From: JACDAN01 sp035707105
GTDB lineage: Bacteria > Actinomycetota > Thermoleophilia > Gaiellales > Gaiellaceae
Direction: 5' to 3'
DNA: 64,000 bases
NCBI GenBank assembly: GCA_035707105.1
Contig: DASSUI010000056.1
Span: 30,869-94,868, forward strand
Below, piece by piece: positions 1-7,973 of this stretch (its first letter is position 1; every line of letters starts with the position of its first letter). A program made the position numbers and the translations under genes. The notes beneath the pieces are model-generated. The model saw only the letters and a list, made by a program, of their open reading frames with translations, was not told the DNA's origin and did not search any database.

Positions 1-102
1 GGCGACGAGGTTCTGCCACGTCGTCTCGGCGTCGTTCCCGAGCGGGCTGACCGCGCCGATGCCCGTGATCACGACCCGTCTGCGACTGTTCAGCGTGCTC
101 AC
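1..102 (-). CDS. fabF: beta-ketoacyl-ACP synthase II (FabF), N-terminal fragment
   Basis: Only the first 34 codons are inside the window; the gene runs off the left edge. It starts with GTG and encodes the typical KAS-II opening RRVVITGIGAVSPLG. The family condenses malonyl-ACP with a growing acyl-ACP in fatty acid elongation. The GTG overlaps the fabG TGA by 4 nt, so the two are translationally coupled. No acpP gene separates fabG and fabF, although that is a common arrangement. The active-site Cys and His residues lie outside the window. Confidence 0.9.
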   Translation of the reverse strand, partial: MSTLNSRRRVVITGIGAVSPLGNDAETTWQNLVA

Positions 103-827
103 ATCCCCAGCCCTCCGTCGACCAGCAGCACCTCGCCGGTCACGAACGCTGCCTCGTCGGAGCAGAGGAAGCGCACCGCGCCCGCGACGTCCTCCGGGTC
201 GCCGAAGCGGCCCAGCGGCGTGTTCGCGAGCATCGCGTTCTGCAGCTCCTCCGGCAGCTCCGTCGTCAGCCGCGTGGTGATGTAGCCCGGCGCGACGACG
301 TTGGCCCTGACCCCGCGACTGCCCAGCTCCCGAGCGAGCGCCTTCGTGAAGCCGATGATGCCCGCCTTCGAGGCGGAGTAGTTCGTCTGCCCGGGGTTCC
401 CGTGGAGCCCGACGATGCTGGAGACGTTCACGATCGCCCCGGCCCGGCGGCGCATCATCCCGCGAGCAGCCGCACGGCAGGTGTTGAAGGTCCCGCCGAG
501 ATTCGTCTCGAGCACGACCTGCCAGTCCTCGTCCGGCATCCGCGCGATCAGCCCGTCGCGCGTGACGCCCGCGTTGTTGACGAGGATGTCGAGGTCACCC
601 GCCTCCTCGACGAGGCGCTTCGCGTCTTCCGGCTGCGACACGTCGGCCTGCACCGCCCGCCCGCCGATCTCGGACGCAACGGCCTCGGCCTCCTCCGCGC
701 CCGAGCGGTACCCGAGGACAACGGTTGCGCCGGCCTCGGCGAGCCCGGCGGCGATCGCCTTGCCGATCCCGCGCGACCCGCCGGTCACGAGGGCCGTCCG
801 GCCTTCGAGGGAGCAGAACCCGGCCAC
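99..827 (-). CDS. fabG: 3-oxoacyl-ACP reductase FabG
   Basis: A 242-residue short-chain dehydrogenase that reduces 3-oxoacyl-ACP with NADPH. The nucleotide-binding glycine motif GGSRGIG is near residue 17, NNAG is near 87, and the catalytic Ser (VNVSS) and YSASK pair are near 135-155. Length is normal for the family. The GTG start lies 3 nt after the fabD TAG, and the gene ends in a GTGA overlap with fabF. Its place between fabD and fabF supports a biosynthetic FabG rather than another SDR enzyme. Confidence 0.95.
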   Translation of the reverse strand: MAGFCSLEGRTALVTGGSRGIGKAIAAGLAEAGATVVLGYRSGAEEAEAVASEIGGRAVQADVSQPEDAKRLVEEAGDLDILVNNAGVTRDGLIARMPDEDWQVVLETNLGGTFNTCRAAARGMMRRRAGAIVNVSSIVGLHGNPGQTNYSASKAGIIGFTKALARELGSRGVRANVVAPGYITTRLTTELPEELQNAMLANTPLGRFGDPEDVAGAVRFLCSDEAAFVTGEVLLVDGGLGM

Positions 828-830
828 GGC

Positions 831-1748
831 CTAGATGGAGTCTTCGACCTTCTTGAGCCCGGCCGGCGTGTTCACGGACACGGCCTTCACGGTCTTGTCG
901 ATCCTCTTCAGTAAACCGGAGAGGACGTTTCCGGGCCCGACCTCGACGAACGTCTTCACGCCCTCCTTCACGAGACCCTGCGCGGCCTGGGTGAACTTCA
1001 CGGGCGCGGTCACCTGGCTGACGAGCAGGCCCGCCATCCGCTGCGCCGGCTCGATCCTCGCGGTGACGGTGGACATGAACGGCGCCACCGGGTCGCTGAA
1101 GCGCACCCGCTCGACGGCCGGCTTCAGCATCTCGGCCGCCTTCTCGACGAGCGGGCTGTGGAAGGCGCCGGAGACCTTCAGCTTCACCGCCCGGCGGGCA
1201 CCGAGCGACGTGGCCTTGTGGATGAGCTTCTCGACGGCATTCTCCTCGCCGGAGACGACGATCTGCCCGGGACAGTTGTAGTTCGCCGGCCAGACGCCCT
1301 CGATCTCGGAGCACAGCTGCTCGACGACCTCGTCGTCCAACCCGAGGATGGCGGCCATCGTGCCGTCGCTCTCGCGCGCCGCCTCCGCCATCGCAAGACC
1401 GCGCTCGCGGACGAGCCCGATCGCCTCGGCGGTGTCGATCGAGTTGGCGGCGGCGATCGCCGCGAACTCGCCGACGGAGTGTCCGACGACGTAGTCCGGC
1501 GCGATCCCGCGCGCACGAAGCGCCGCGAGCACCGCGAGACTCGTCGCGACGAGCGCCGGCTGCTGGACCTCGGTCTTGACGAGCTCGTCGATCGGCGACT
1601 CGAAGCAGAGCTTCTGCAGGTCGAGGCCCGAGACCTCGCTGCCGACCCGGTACACCTCCATCGCCTCCGGCACCGCGAGCGCGATCTCGCGGCCCATCCC
1701 CTCCTCCAGCGACCCCTGACCGGGGAAACAAAACGCAACCTTCGTCAT
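831..1748 (-). CDS. fabD: malonyl-CoA:ACP transacylase FabD
   Basis: A 305-residue acyltransferase that loads malonate onto acyl carrier protein. It opens with FCFPGQGS, has the nucleophilic serine in GHSVGE near residue 90 and the catalytic His in SGAFHSP near 195. The ATG start is preceded by a clear GGGAGGA ribosome binding site and overlaps the fabH stop as ATGA. Length and motifs are typical. It is the third gene of the fabZ-H-D-G-F operon. Confidence 0.95.
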   Translation of the reverse strand: MTKVAFCFPGQGSLEEGMGREIALAVPEAMEVYRVGSEVSGLDLQKLCFESPIDELVKTEVQQPALVATSLAVLAALRARGIAPDYVVGHSVGEFAAIAAANSIDTAEAIGLVRERGLAMAEAARESDGTMAAILGLDDEVVEQLCSEIEGVWPANYNCPGQIVVSGEENAVEKLIHKATSLGARRAVKLKVSGAFHSPLVEKAAEMLKPAVERVRFSDPVAPFMSTVTARIEPAQRMAGLLVSQVTAPVKFTQAAQGLVKEGVKTFVEVGPGNVLSGLLKRIDKTVKAVSVNTPAGLKKVEDSI

Positions 1749-2743
1749 CCCGTCCTCCCGTTCGCCGTCCACTCGATCAGGGCGGAGCCCCACGTCAGTC
1801 CAGCGCCCATTCCCGTCATCAGGACGAGGGCGCCGTCCCGGAGCCGGCCGTCCGCGTCAGCATCGGCAAGCGCCAGTGGGATCGACCCAGAGGACGTATT
1901 CCCGTATCTGTCCACGTTCACAACCACGCGATGCTGCGGAATCCCGAGCTTCTTCGTGGCATAGTCGATGATCCTCGTGTTCGCCTGGTGCGGGACGTAG
2001 ACGTCGACGTCGTCGATCGTGCGCCCGACCTCATCGAGCAGCGCCTCGGCCGACGAGACCATCACGCGCGTCGCGAACTTGAACACCTCACGGCCGTTCA
2101 TCTTGACCAGCTTGTCCGGGTTCTCGAACGTCCGCGACCCGCTGCCCGGCAGCCAGAGATGCTGCCCACCGCCGCCGTCGGCGCCGAGCTCGAAGCCGAG
2201 GAACCCGCCGTCCTCCACGCGCTCGATCACGACCGCACCGGCGCCGTCGCCGAACAGCACGATCGTCGAGCGATCGGTCCAATCGAGGATCTTCGAGAGG
2301 ACGTCACCGCCGACCACGAGCGCCTTGTTCGCGAGGCCGGCCGAGACCATCGAGTGAGCCTGCGCAAGCGCGTAGACGAACCCGGTGCAGCCGGCAAGGA
2401 GGTCGTACGCGGCCGCCTTGGGCGCCGGGAGGAGGTCGCCGAGCAGCGACCCCGTCGTCGGGAACATCATGTCCGGCGTGACCGTGGCGACGATGATCAG
2501 GTCGAGCTCCTCGGCCTTCACGCCGGCGCGACCGAGCGCCTGTCGAGCGGCCGGCAGAGCGAGGTCGGTCATCGCCTGCTCGGGGGCCGCGATCCGGCGC
2601 TCCTTGATCCCCGTCCGCTCGGTGATCCATTCGTCCGAGGTGTCCACGAGCTCTGCGAGCTCGTCGTTTGTGAGCACGCGCTCGGGCGCGTAGGTCCCCA
2701 GCCCCGTGATGGACACCGGCGCGCCGTTGGTCTGGGCGATCAC
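1745..2743 (-). CDS. fabH: 3-oxoacyl-ACP synthase III (FabH)
   Basis: A 332-residue KAS III that starts fatty acid chains by condensing an acyl-CoA primer with malonyl-ACP. The catalytic triad is visible: Cys in LLAGCTGF, His in YVPHQANTR, and Asn in DRYGNTSSG. The GTG start overlaps the fabZ TGA (GTGA). The open frame extends further upstream, but that part is antisense-like and lacks family similarity, so the coupled GTG is preferred. The primer (acetyl or branched acyl) cannot be told from sequence. Confidence 0.94.
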   Translation of the reverse strand: MIAQTNGAPVSITGLGTYAPERVLTNDELAELVDTSDEWITERTGIKERRIAAPEQAMTDLALPAARQALGRAGVKAEELDLIIVATVTPDMMFPTTGSLLGDLLPAPKAAAYDLLAGCTGFVYALAQAHSMVSAGLANKALVVGGDVLSKILDWTDRSTIVLFGDGAGAVVIERVEDGGFLGFELGADGGGGQHLWLPGSGSRTFENPDKLVKMNGREVFKFATRVMVSSAEALLDEVGRTIDDVDVYVPHQANTRIIDYATKKLGIPQHRVVVNVDRYGNTSSGSIPLALADADADGRLRDGALVLMTGMGAGLTWGSALIEWTANGRTG

Positions 2744-3171
2744 TGCTCCACCGCGAACGTGAGCGTGCCGCGGGCCGCGAGCGCGCCGTCCACCGTCGCG
2801 GTCGCCTTGCCGCGGCCGATCGGGCCGCGCACGCGCTCGAGCTCGCAGGTCAGCTCGAGCTCGTCGCCTGGCTCGACGACCCGCTTGAATCGCACGCCGT
2901 CGATCCCCGCGAAGAGGGCGAGCTTGCCGCGGTTCTCCTCCTCCGACAGCACGGCGACGGCGCCGGCCTGCGCCATGGCCTCGACGATCAGGACGCCGGG
3001 CATGATCGGCCGCCCCGGGAAGTGCCCTCTGAGGTACCACTCGTCCGGCCTGACCTGCTTTCGGGCGACCACCTTCTCGCCCGGTTGCAGGTCGACGACC
3101 TCATCGAGGAGCAGGAAGGGGTCACGGTGAGGCAGGATCGCCTCGATTTGCTGCCTGTTCAGGGAGGCCAC
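2740..3171 (-). CDS. fabZ: 3-hydroxyacyl-ACP dehydratase FabZ
   Basis: A 143-residue hot-dog-fold dehydratase that removes water from 3-hydroxyacyl-ACP. It opens with ILPHRDPFLLLDEV and has the catalytic segment GHFPGRPIMPGVL followed by the conserved acid in VEAMAQ. The GTG start chosen here precedes ASLNRQQ. An upstream in-frame GTG (3228) would add 19 unconserved residues and run into birA. There is no Shine-Dalgarno sequence; a TAGACT hexamer lies 10 nt before the GTG. First gene of the fab operon. Confidence 0.92.
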   Translation of the reverse strand: MASLNRQQIEAILPHRDPFLLLDEVVDLQPGEKVVARKQVRPDEWYLRGHFPGRPIMPGVLIVEAMAQAGAVAVLSEEENRGKLALFAGIDGVRFKRVVEPGDELELTCELERVRGPIGRGKATATVDGALAARGTLTFAVEQ

Positions 3172-3181
3172 GTGCGGGATG

Positions 3182-3187
3182 AGTCTA
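3182..3187 (-). promoter_or_regulatory. -10-like hexamer of fabZ (leaderless type)
   Basis: TAGACT on the minus strand lies 10 nt before the fabZ GTG, and no ribosome binding site is visible. No good -35 is seen. The spacing fits a very short or absent leader. Confidence 0.4.
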
Positions 3188-3228
3188 GTGATGCGAGGGT
3201 TCGTGGGGATTCCCTGTTTCCGGAGCAC

Positions 3229-3777
3229 GTGGAGCCGCTCTTGGAGGGACGTTTCGGACGTCCATACCGCTATCTGGAGCGGTGCGAGTCGACACAGCGG
3301 GAGCTTCCCGCGGATGCGCCGGAGGGCGCCGTCGTGGCGACGGAGGAGCAGACGGCGGGACGCGGTCGCCTCGGAAGGACGTGGCTCGCCGCGCCGGGGA
3401 CGAGCCTCCTCTTCTCCGTCAACCTCCGGCCCCCCATCGCGACCGCACGGCTGCCTGAGCTCTCGATCGTCGCAGGACTTGCGACCTCCGAGGCGATCCG
3501 CGAGGTCACCGGGCTCCTGCCTGAGATCAAGCTTCCGAATGACCTCCTCGTCGACGGCCGCAAGCTCGCCGGGATCCTGGCCGAGGCCCGCGAGGAACGT
3601 GTCGTCATCGGGATTGGCGTCAACGCCAATGTCGCCCCGGCCGACCTGCCCAGGAACGTCGGCAGGGAGCCGACGTCGCTTCTCGCCGAGCTCGAGGCGC
3701 CGGTCGACCGCGCCGTCCTCCTGGCCGCGATCCTCCGGGCGCTCGAGCGCCGCTACGACGCCTGGGTCGCGGGCTAG
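3229..3777 (+). CDS. birA: biotin-[acetyl-CoA carboxylase] ligase, short
   Basis: A 182-residue group I biotin protein ligase without a DNA-binding domain. It has the biotinyl-adenylate motif AGRGRLGR and the KLPNDLLVDGRKLAGIL segment with the catalytic lysine. It should attach biotin to the acyl-CoA carboxylase subunit that makes malonyl-CoA, which fits its position beside fab genes. The GTG start is chosen from conservation; CGGAG lies only 3 nt upstream, so in-frame GTG 3172 is an alternative. The protein ends soon after the catalytic core, so the usual C-terminal SH3-like domain is missing. Confidence 0.85.
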   Translation: MEPLLEGRFGRPYRYLERCESTQRELPADAPEGAVVATEEQTAGRGRLGRTWLAAPGTSLLFSVNLRPPIATARLPELSIVAGLATSEAIREVTGLLPEIKLPNDLLVDGRKLAGILAEAREERVVIGIGVNANVAPADLPRNVGREPTSLLAELEAPVDRAVLLAAILRALERRYDAWVAG

Positions 3778-5837
3778 CGAAGCCTCAGCCGCGGGCCTAC
3801 GTTGCCGGCCTGGTCCTCCGCGAACGCCTCCAGCCGTTTGAACGGACGGCCGAGCACGACCGTAAAGACTCCCGCCTTCCGCCGGTAGACCGTGCTCGCG
3901 ACGCCGTCGGCGACGAAGGTCACCCGCGCCGGCTCAGAGAGGGAGATGCGGATCGGCCGCCTGTTCACCCGCTTCAGCTTCGGCGTCACGCGGTCGACGC
4001 GCACCGGGACGGCCTGCGTCACGGGCCCGGTCGAGTCGGTGACCGTCAGCGCCGCCGAGTAGACGCCGTCGCGCACGCCTCCCGGCCACACCACCGCCTG
4101 TGGGCCGGCCGGCACTATCGCGTCCAGTACGGACACGATTTCGGCGGTCCCGCGCCGGATCGTGAGCCGGGCGAGAGCGGGAACGGAAACGTTGAAAGAC
4201 GCGGTGAGCGAATCTGACCGGCCGTCGGCGTTCGGCGAGATCGCCGCGGGGACGATCTCGAAGTTCGAGAGCGTCCGGCTGAGGACGACCTGGGTCGCCG
4301 CGGTGGTCTCGCGCCCGTTGGGGCCGCGGGCCGCGACCAGGATCCGGTAACGGCCGTCGGGGTGGCCCGCACCGTTCCACGTGAACGTGTTGCGGCCGGC
4401 AGGCCTCGAGCCGCTCTGAAGCAGTGCAATCGGCACGCCCTGCTCGCTCTGGAGCTCGATCCGCACCGGCGAGCGGGCGCCGAGCTCGAAGGAGATCGTG
4501 GTCGTGTCGGTCCTCCCGTCGCCGTTGGGGGTGAACCCCGCAGGCTCGGCGGCGACGTCCTCGAGCACGGCCGGGCGGCCGGCAAGGCCGAGCGTCCCGG
4601 TGGCCGGGCGCACGTTCGCTCCGGCGACGATCCGCCAGCGGTAACCCGCAGCGGTGGCGAAGCGTGCGTCCCACGTCCACTGCACGACCGTGCCGAAACC
4701 GGATCCCGCGGCGACCTGCTTGCCGGTGGAGTCGGTGATCGTCACCGTCCAGGGCAGCGCGGTCGAAAGGCGACCCGAGAAGCTGACGAACTGTCCCAGG
4801 GCGCCCTCGACCTCGGGCGTGTAGAGCTTCGGCAGTCCGAGACCGGCCGCGGACGACGCGATCGCCGGCAGGTCGCGGTAGAACCGCCCCGGACACGACG
4901 TGTAGCCGGTGTCGCGGTGCCCCGAGATCGAGCGGAGGAAGAGCGGCACGCCCTTGCGGTACTTCGGGTTCCCTCCCGAGACGACCGGCGCCGCCGCCTT
5001 CGGGTCCACGTGGGCGACGTCGAGCCGCCAGGCGAGCAGTCGGATCAGCGCCGACCGCGCCGCGGCGCTCGGCAGGCGGCGCTCGTAGTTGCCGATGAGC
5101 GAGATGCCAACCGAGCCGGTGTTGAAGCCCTCCGCATGCGCGCCGACGACGTTGCGCTCGATCCCGCCGTAGCGGCCCTCGAAGACCTGGCCGAAGCGGT
5201 CGACGAGGAAGTTGTAGCCGATGTCGTCCCAGCCGTTTCCACGCACGTGGTAGAGGTAGATCCCGCGCACGATCGCCGCGGACTGCGCGGGCGTCGCCGG
5301 CTCGGCCCCGGCGGTGTGGTGGACGATCGCGGTCGTGAGCGAACGGGCGATCGCGGGGTTGTCCCGCCGGATCCGCTCGTCGGCGCGCCACGCCTGCCGC
5401 GTGACGAACGCGGGGCTGCCCGCCATCTGGAGCGACCGGCCCGCCGGCTCCTCCGGGCTCCAGACGTAGAAGGCCCGGAGCCGGCTCACCCGACCACGGA
5501 CCCGGGCGTCGAGCCGCGTTGACTCGCCCGTCCAGAGCGGCGCGCCGAGGCGCCAGCCACGTACCCGGCGGGATTCGACGCTCGCCGCGTCGGGGCGCTC
5601 CTGCGGCTCGGCGTCGACTTCCCGCCACGCGCTCCACCCGAACGAGCGCCGCGTGCGCACGAACACGCGGCCCGGGCCCTTCCAGTGGACGCCGACGAGG
5701 TTGAACCGCGCGGGGATGTGTGCCGCCGCAAGCGACCGCTGTCCCGCGACCGGGAGGTCCCGCGACACCAGCGTCGCCTCCGCCCGGGCCGTGGCCGGAA
5801 AGGCGAGTGCGATGAGGGCGGCAGCGAGAACCTTCAT
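3774..5837 (-). CDS. secreted N-acetylmuramoyl-L-alanine amidase with FlgD-like C-terminal repeats
   Basis: A 687-residue exported protein. A signal peptide (MKVLAAALIALAFPATARA) is followed by a beta-rich region and then an Amidase_2/PGRP domain with the zinc ligand His in IVHHTAG (about residue 172) and the distal ligands in SGHRDTGYTSCPG (about 304). Two Ig-like FlgD-type modules follow, marked by TPNGDGR (about 436) and SPNADGR (about 537). It should cut the peptide-glycan amide bond in peptidoglycan outside the membrane. Its stop shares the bases CTAG with the convergent birA stop. The substrate is inferred from the family. Confidence 0.87.
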   Translation of the reverse strand: MKVLAAALIALAFPATARAEATLVSRDLPVAGQRSLAAAHIPARFNLVGVHWKGPGRVFVRTRRSFGWSAWREVDAEPQERPDAASVESRRVRGWRLGAPLWTGESTRLDARVRGRVSRLRAFYVWSPEEPAGRSLQMAGSPAFVTRQAWRADERIRRDNPAIARSLTTAIVHHTAGAEPATPAQSAAIVRGIYLYHVRGNGWDDIGYNFLVDRFGQVFEGRYGGIERNVVGAHAEGFNTGSVGISLIGNYERRLPSAAARSALIRLLAWRLDVAHVDPKAAAPVVSGGNPKYRKGVPLFLRSISGHRDTGYTSCPGRFYRDLPAIASSAAGLGLPKLYTPEVEGALGQFVSFSGRLSTALPWTVTITDSTGKQVAAGSGFGTVVQWTWDARFATAAGYRWRIVAGANVRPATGTLGLAGRPAVLEDVAAEPAGFTPNGDGRTDTTTISFELGARSPVRIELQSEQGVPIALLQSGSRPAGRNTFTWNGAGHPDGRYRILVAARGPNGRETTAATQVVLSRTLSNFEIVPAAISPNADGRSDSLTASFNVSVPALARLTIRRGTAEIVSVLDAIVPAGPQAVVWPGGVRDGVYSAALTVTDSTGPVTQAVPVRVDRVTPKLKRVNRRPIRISLSEPARVTFVADGVASTVYRRKAGVFTVVLGRPFKRLEAFAEDQAGNVGPRLRLR

Positions 5838-5888
5838 TGACGCCACTGCAGCGTCGCAGCGGGCCGCTGGGGTGACAAGGGCTCTTGA

Positions 5889-5894
5889 TAGCAT
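5889..5894 (+). promoter_or_regulatory. -10-like hexamer of the nfeD-slipin operon
   Basis: TAGCAT lies exactly 9 nt before the GTG start of nfeD, with no Shine-Dalgarno sequence in between. This fits a leaderless or near-leaderless transcript. Confidence 0.45.
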
Positions 5895-5903
5895 CTTTAC
5901 ACC

Positions 5904-7199
5904 GTGAAAAGCCGCTTTCTGCGGGGAATTCTCACCGCATTGGCGGTTGCGGCATTCGTTCCTGCGACTGCACCGGCGTCCGAGTCGCAGCCGCGTGTCC
6001 TCGCCGTGGAATTCGCCAACGACGTGAACCCGGTCACGGCGGACTACGTCGTCGATGAGATCGAACGCGCGAACGACGAGCGCTACGACGCGGTCGTCAT
6101 CCTCCTCGACACGCCCGGGGGGCTCGCCGACGCGATGAAGGACATCTACGAGGCCGAGCTGGCCTCGAGGGTGCCCGTCATCGTCTACGTCTCGCCGGAA
6201 GGAGCCCGCGCAGCGTCCGCCGGCGTGTGGATCAGCCAGGCCGCCGACCTCCTCGCGATGGCGCCCCAGACGAACATCGGCTCCTCGACGCCGGTGAGCG
6301 TCGGCGGCGCGGACATCCAGAAGGACCTCCGCAACAAGGTCGTGAACGACGCGGCGGCGTCGCTTCGCGGCCTGGCCCGTGAGCACGGCCGTAACGTCCG
6401 CTGGGTCGACGCCGCGGTACGCCGTGGAGCAAACCTGAACGCCCGCGAGGCGCTCGAGATGAACGTGATCGACACGATTGCGCGCGACCTGCCGAAGCTC
6501 CTGAACCAGGTCGACGGGAGGAGAACGGTGCCGAAGGGCATCGTCCTGCAGACGGCGAACGCGAAGGTCGACCACGTCGAGATGTCGCTGTGGAAGCAGA
6601 TCCTCGACACGCTGATCGACCCGAACCTGATCGTGATCCTGATGTCGATCGGCGTCCTCGGGATCACGATCGAGCTGTGGAGCCCCGGCCTCATCCTCCC
6701 GGGAACGGTGGGCGCCATCTCCCTCGTCATCGGCCTCTTCGGCCTGCAGATCCTCCCGGTGAGCTGGGCCGGGGTGCTGCTCATGCTCCTCGCCGCCGGC
6801 TTTTTCGTCGCCGAGATGTTCGTCGTCAGCCACGGTGCGCTCACGCTCGCCGGCGCAGTCGCGTTCGTGATCGGCTCGCTCATGCTCTTCGACCCCGCAG
6901 GGGACGCGTACCAGGTCTCCATCACGGTCGCGCTCGGGGTCGCCGCGACGATGGCGCTCATGGTCGGACTGGTCGTGGCAAAGCTCGTGCAGGTTCGCCG
7001 CGCGGAGGTCGTGACCGGCCAGGAGGAGCTCGTCGGTGAGATCGGCATCGTCCGTCAGTCCCTCGACCCGGTCGGGCTCGTCTTCGTCCACGGTGAGCTC
7101 TGGCGCGCGAGGACCGACGGCGACCCGATCCCGCCCGGCCGCCACGTTCGCGTCGAAGGGTTGGACGACGCACTGACGCTGACCGTCGCCCCCGCGTAG
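5904..7199 (+). CDS. NfeD-family membrane-bound serine protease (ClpP class)
   Basis: A 431-residue protein with an N-terminal signal, a ClpP-like domain, about four membrane segments (residues 225-365) and a C-terminal OB-fold (NfeD) domain. The serine-lysine dyad is visible as Ser in RAASAG (about 104) and Lys in IQKDLRNK (about 139). NfeD proteases are typically encoded next to a stomatin/slipin partner, as here: the next gene starts 9 nt downstream. The likely role is quality control or microdomain organisation at the membrane. The GTG start sits 9 nt after a -10-like hexamer. Confidence 0.9.
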   Translation: MKSRFLRGILTALAVAAFVPATAPASESQPRVLAVEFANDVNPVTADYVVDEIERANDERYDAVVILLDTPGGLADAMKDIYEAELASRVPVIVYVSPEGARAASAGVWISQAADLLAMAPQTNIGSSTPVSVGGADIQKDLRNKVVNDAAASLRGLAREHGRNVRWVDAAVRRGANLNAREALEMNVIDTIARDLPKLLNQVDGRRTVPKGIVLQTANAKVDHVEMSLWKQILDTLIDPNLIVILMSIGVLGITIELWSPGLILPGTVGAISLVIGLFGLQILPVSWAGVLLMLLAAGFFVAEMFVVSHGALTLAGAVAFVIGSLMLFDPAGDAYQVSITVALGVAATMALMVGLVVAKLVQVRRAEVVTGQEELVGEIGIVRQSLDPVGLVFVHGELWRARTDGDPIPPGRHVRVEGLDDALTLTVAPA

Positions 7200-7208
7200 G
7201 ATTCCGCC

Positions 7209-7973
7209 GTGGCCGCACTGATCGTCCTCGCGGTTGTCGCCGTCCTCCTCATCCTGCTGCTCTCGGCCTCGATCCGAGTCGCGCGAGAGTACGAGCGGGG
7301 CGTGATCTTCCGCCTCGGTCGGCTGAAGTCGCCGCCCAAGGGCCCTGGCCTCTTTCTGCTGATCCCGATCATCGACAAGATGGTTCGCGTCGACCTCCGC
7401 ACTGTGACGTTGAACGTCCCCCCGCAGGAGGTGATCACGAAGGACAACGTCCCGGTCCGCGTGAACGCCGTCGCCTACTTCAGGATCATCGATCCCGAGA
7501 AGGCGATCGTGCAGGTGGAGAACTTCATGGTCGCCACGTCGCAGATCGCCCAGACGACGCTGCGAAGCGTGCTGGGCCAGCACATGCTCGACGAGCTCCT
7601 GTCCGAGCGGGACAAGATCAACGAGATCCTCCAGCGGATCATCGACGAGGCCACCTCGCCCTGGGGCGTGAAGGTCTCGATCGTCGAGGTGAAGGACGTC
7701 GAGATCCCGGGCGGCATGCAGCGCGCCATGGCCAGACAGGCCGAGGCCGAGCGCGAGCGCCGTGCGAAGGTGATCGCCGCCGAGGGCGAGTACCAGGCGT
7801 CCGAGCGCCTAAAGGACGCTGCGCAGGTGCTCGCGGAGAATCCGATGTCGCTCCAGCTGCGCTTCCTGCAGACGATGCTCGAGATCAGCTCCGAGCGGTC
7901 GTCCACGATCATCCTGCCGCTGCCGATCGAGCTCTTCAAGCCGCTCATGCAGGCCGGCGAGAACCGCAGCTGA
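7209..7973 (+). CDS. slipin / SPFH-domain (stomatin-like) protein
   Basis: A 254-residue SPFH protein. One N-terminal membrane segment (residues 3-22) is followed by the conserved ARE(Y)ERGVIFRLGR entry to the prohibitin domain, QEVITKDNVPV, and an Ala/Glu-rich helix (QAEAERERRAKVIAAEGE) that should form a coiled coil. These proteins oligomerise in the membrane and partner with the NfeD protease encoded just upstream. The stop TGA overlaps a CTG that appears to start galT. Confidence 0.92.
   Translation: MAALIVLAVVAVLLILLLSASIRVAREYERGVIFRLGRLKSPPKGPGLFLLIPIIDKMVRVDLRTVTLNVPPQEVITKDNVPVRVNAVAYFRIIDPEKAIVQVENFMVATSQIAQTTLRSVLGQHMLDELLSERDKINEILQRIIDEATSPWGVKVSIVEVKDVEIPGGMQRAMARQAEAERERRAKVIAAEGEYQASERLKDAAQVLAENPMSLQLRFLQTMLEISSERSSTIILPLPIELFKPLMQAGENRS

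Noticed and set aside
3160..3232. Two CACGTG hexamers (3169 and 3226) between fabZ and birA as an operator pair
   Set aside because: One overlaps the fabZ start and the other the birA start codon; flanks do not match each other, and CACGTG is frequent by chance at this GC content.
5838..7583. Very long open frame on the minus strand that extends the amidase frame across nfeD and slipin
   Set aside because: It is antisense to two well-conserved genes, is of low complexity (Asp/Arg/His-rich), and the amidase has a clear signal peptide starting at 5837. High GC content creates such open frames.
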